NCBI RefSeq assembly: GCF_003946915.1
Contig: NZ_RPOC01000003.1
Span: 62,001 to 126,000, forward strand
Source of the DNA: Flavobacterium ustbae
Lineage (GTDB): Bacteria > Bacteroidota > Bacteroidia > Flavobacteriales > Flavobacteriaceae
Direction: 5' to 3'
DNA: 64,000 nucleotides
In this document: positions 63,029 to 64,000 of the stretch, piece by piece
Numbering within the stretch: position 1 is the first letter of the stretch
Layout of the letters: each line of letters begins with the position of its first letter
The notes under the pieces: model-generated
Told to the model about the DNA's origin: nothing
What the model saw: only the letters and a program-made list of their open reading frames with translations
Database searches by the model: none
Position numbers and translations under genes: made by a program

Positions 63029-63201
63029 AATTTAAAATCTGATACTTTGATTAGTACGGCAAGATACTGCTTTTCTCAAAATTTTCAGGAAAAAGAAAAG
63101 CAGTTTCCATTATACAAGTATCAGAAATCATAACTAACAAATAATTACGTTAGTCCAGTTGAAATTATTTTGAAATAAATAAAATCTAATAATCTGCTAA
63201 A

Positions 63202-63263
63202 ATCTTTTTAAATCTGCGTGAAATATTTTGCGTACAGATTTTTTCACGCAGATTTAAAAAGAT
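63202..63263. repeat. Perfect 22-bp inverted repeat
   Basis: Bases 63202-63223 (ATCTTTTTAAATCTGCGTG plus AAA) and 63242-63263 are exact reverse complements, 18 nt apart. The family also occurs at 37440-37600. It separates the divergently oriented flanks of two minus-strand genes and could act as a stop for the gene upstream (63316). Confidence 0.85.
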
Positions 63264-63315
63264 AAAAGGAGATGTACGCAGATTAAATGTAACCTGCTGG
63301 AAAATAAAAAGATTA

Positions 63316-64000
63316 TTAAACTTTAAAAATCAGTTTCTTTTTATAGAAAATCCACAAAATGAACGACCAGAAAACAGCATAAGACAAAGCATAAGCCAAT
63401 GAAGCATTCATCGGATTTTCAAAACAAGGCACAATTGCATGATCGTAAATGTACGCCTGAAGTCCAATCTCTTCTCCAGCAGCTTCAGGGTTGGCTACTT
63501 TTATCGAACTTAAAACTCTCGGAATTATTCCAGAAAAGAAAAAGACAATCATTGGGTTTACGCCCCAAATCAAGAACAATTTCGTCCATTTATTATAACC
63601 TTTCACATCAATTATAAAATATAAAAATGTCAATGAAATAGTCGCAATTCCCGCTGTATATAGAACATAAGAACTTGTCCAAAGTGATTTGTTGATCGGG
63701 AAAAAGATGTTCCAAATTAAACCGCCAATTACTAACGCAACTCCTGTAATAGCTGTCTTTTTTACGATTTCTATTTTAGTAGCAGATAAGTTTAAAAGCT
63801 GTCCGATATACATTCCTAAAATTCCAGTTCCAATGGCTGGCAGCGTGCTCAAGATTCCTTCTGGATCCCAAGTTTTAGACGATGCCCATAAATGACCGTT
63901 TAAAAGCGTGTCGTCTACCCAAGCTGCCAAATTGGTTCCTTTATCAAAATTAGCGGCACCAAATCCAGGAACGGGAACAAAAGCCATTAAAAGCCAATAT
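63316..64000 (-). CDS. NagX-like acyltransferase, heparan-alpha-glucosaminide N-acetyltransferase family (partial)
   Basis: The C-terminal part of a polytopic membrane protein, open at the right edge of the window. The frame runs past the internal Met at 63987 (preceding residues Tyr-Trp-Leu-Leu), so no start is visible. About six TM helices are seen. The block FVPVPGFGAANFDKGTNLAAWVDD, then HLWASSKTWDPEGILSTLPAIGT, matches the HGSNAT/NagX-type acyltransferases (DUF5009-like), which acetylate sugars across the membrane. A role in N-acetylglucosamine use would fit with NagA at 45869, but the genes are far apart. Confidence 0.85.
   Translation of the reverse strand, partial: YWLLMAFVPVPGFGAANFDKGTNLAAWVDDTLLNGHLWASSKTWDPEGILSTLPAIGTGILGMYIGQLLNLSATKIEIVKKTAITGVALVIGGLIWNIFFPINKSLWTSSYVLYTAGIATISLTFLYFIIDVKGYNKWTKLFLIWGVNPMIVFFFSGIIPRVLSSIKVANPEAAGEEIGLQAYIYDHAIVPCFENPMNASLAYALSYAVFWSFILWIFYKKKLIFKV

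Noticed and set aside
1..64000. Insertion sequences, prophage genes, rRNA or tRNA genes
   Set aside because: No transposase, integrase, phage structural gene or cloverleaf-type sequence was noticed on either strand by reading. A tRNA scan was not possible.

Overview
The window looks like a chromosomal segment of a Flavobacterium-type member of the Bacteroidota. The DNA is AT-rich and Shine-Dalgarno motifs are almost absent. Several promoters carry the Bacteroidota -7 box TAnnTTTG. The gene families are typical of the group: many small lipoproteins, TPR sensor kinases, PAS-rich kinases and NodT-type efflux. Non-coding gaps are full of interspersed repeats. I saw no rRNA, tRNA, CRISPR array, insertion sequence or prophage. 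This is inference from sequence character, not a database match.

Layout. 0-4.2 kb: a structured repeat, a small membrane protein, an XRE regulator, and a sulfur-type group (TSUP permease, Crp/Fnr regulator, rhodanese). 4.2-10 kb: non-phosphorylating GapN, an M1 aminopeptidase, a secreted TPR protein, a beta-barrel protein and a GNAT acetyltransferase. 10-16.4 kb: a tripartite RND efflux operon preceded by a small His-rich secreted protein. 16.4-27 kb: two paralogous signalling loci (small proline-rich lipoprotein plus TPR histidine kinase, one also with a response regulator) enclosing a GH1 glycosidase and several small lipoproteins or Cys-rich proteins. 27-35 kb: an unknown one-TM protein, a lipocalin-like lipoprotein, an eight-PAS kinase with its receiver protein, and a membrane GT2 glycosyltransferase. 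35-41 kb: an AAA+ ATPase, a hairpin-repeat array, a PLP homeostasis protein, DUF2024, a MocR regulator and DUF1810. 41-46 kb: a type-I-secretion-like ABC/HlyD/TolC operon. 46-52 kb: NagA, a metzincin-like lipoprotein with a propeller lipoprotein, and MetNIQ methionine import behind a candidate peptide attenuator. 52.4-54.1 kb: a 275-bp tandem repeat array. 54-64 kb: an L,D-transpeptidase, Ku and LigD (NHEJ), KatE catalase, a second MocR-like protein and a partial NagX-type acyltransferase.

Most interesting signals. (1) A palindrome close to TACGG-N4-CCGTA recurs upstream of five transcription units. In three of them it lies exactly 22 nt before a TAnnTTTG-type box. The LuxR-like response regulator encoded at 24.0-24.7 kb is the natural candidate to bind it. 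(2) A 31-codon Met/Cys-rich ORF followed by a perfect intrinsic terminator lies directly before metN, which looks like transcription attenuation. (3) A ~1.7-kb array has an exact 275-bp period. It is built of mini-hairpins whose stems differ but stay paired, and a related family is at 35.9-36.5 kb. (4) A MocR-like regulator has arginine in place of the PLP-binding lysine. (5) The two signalling loci share a conserved, apparently structured leader.
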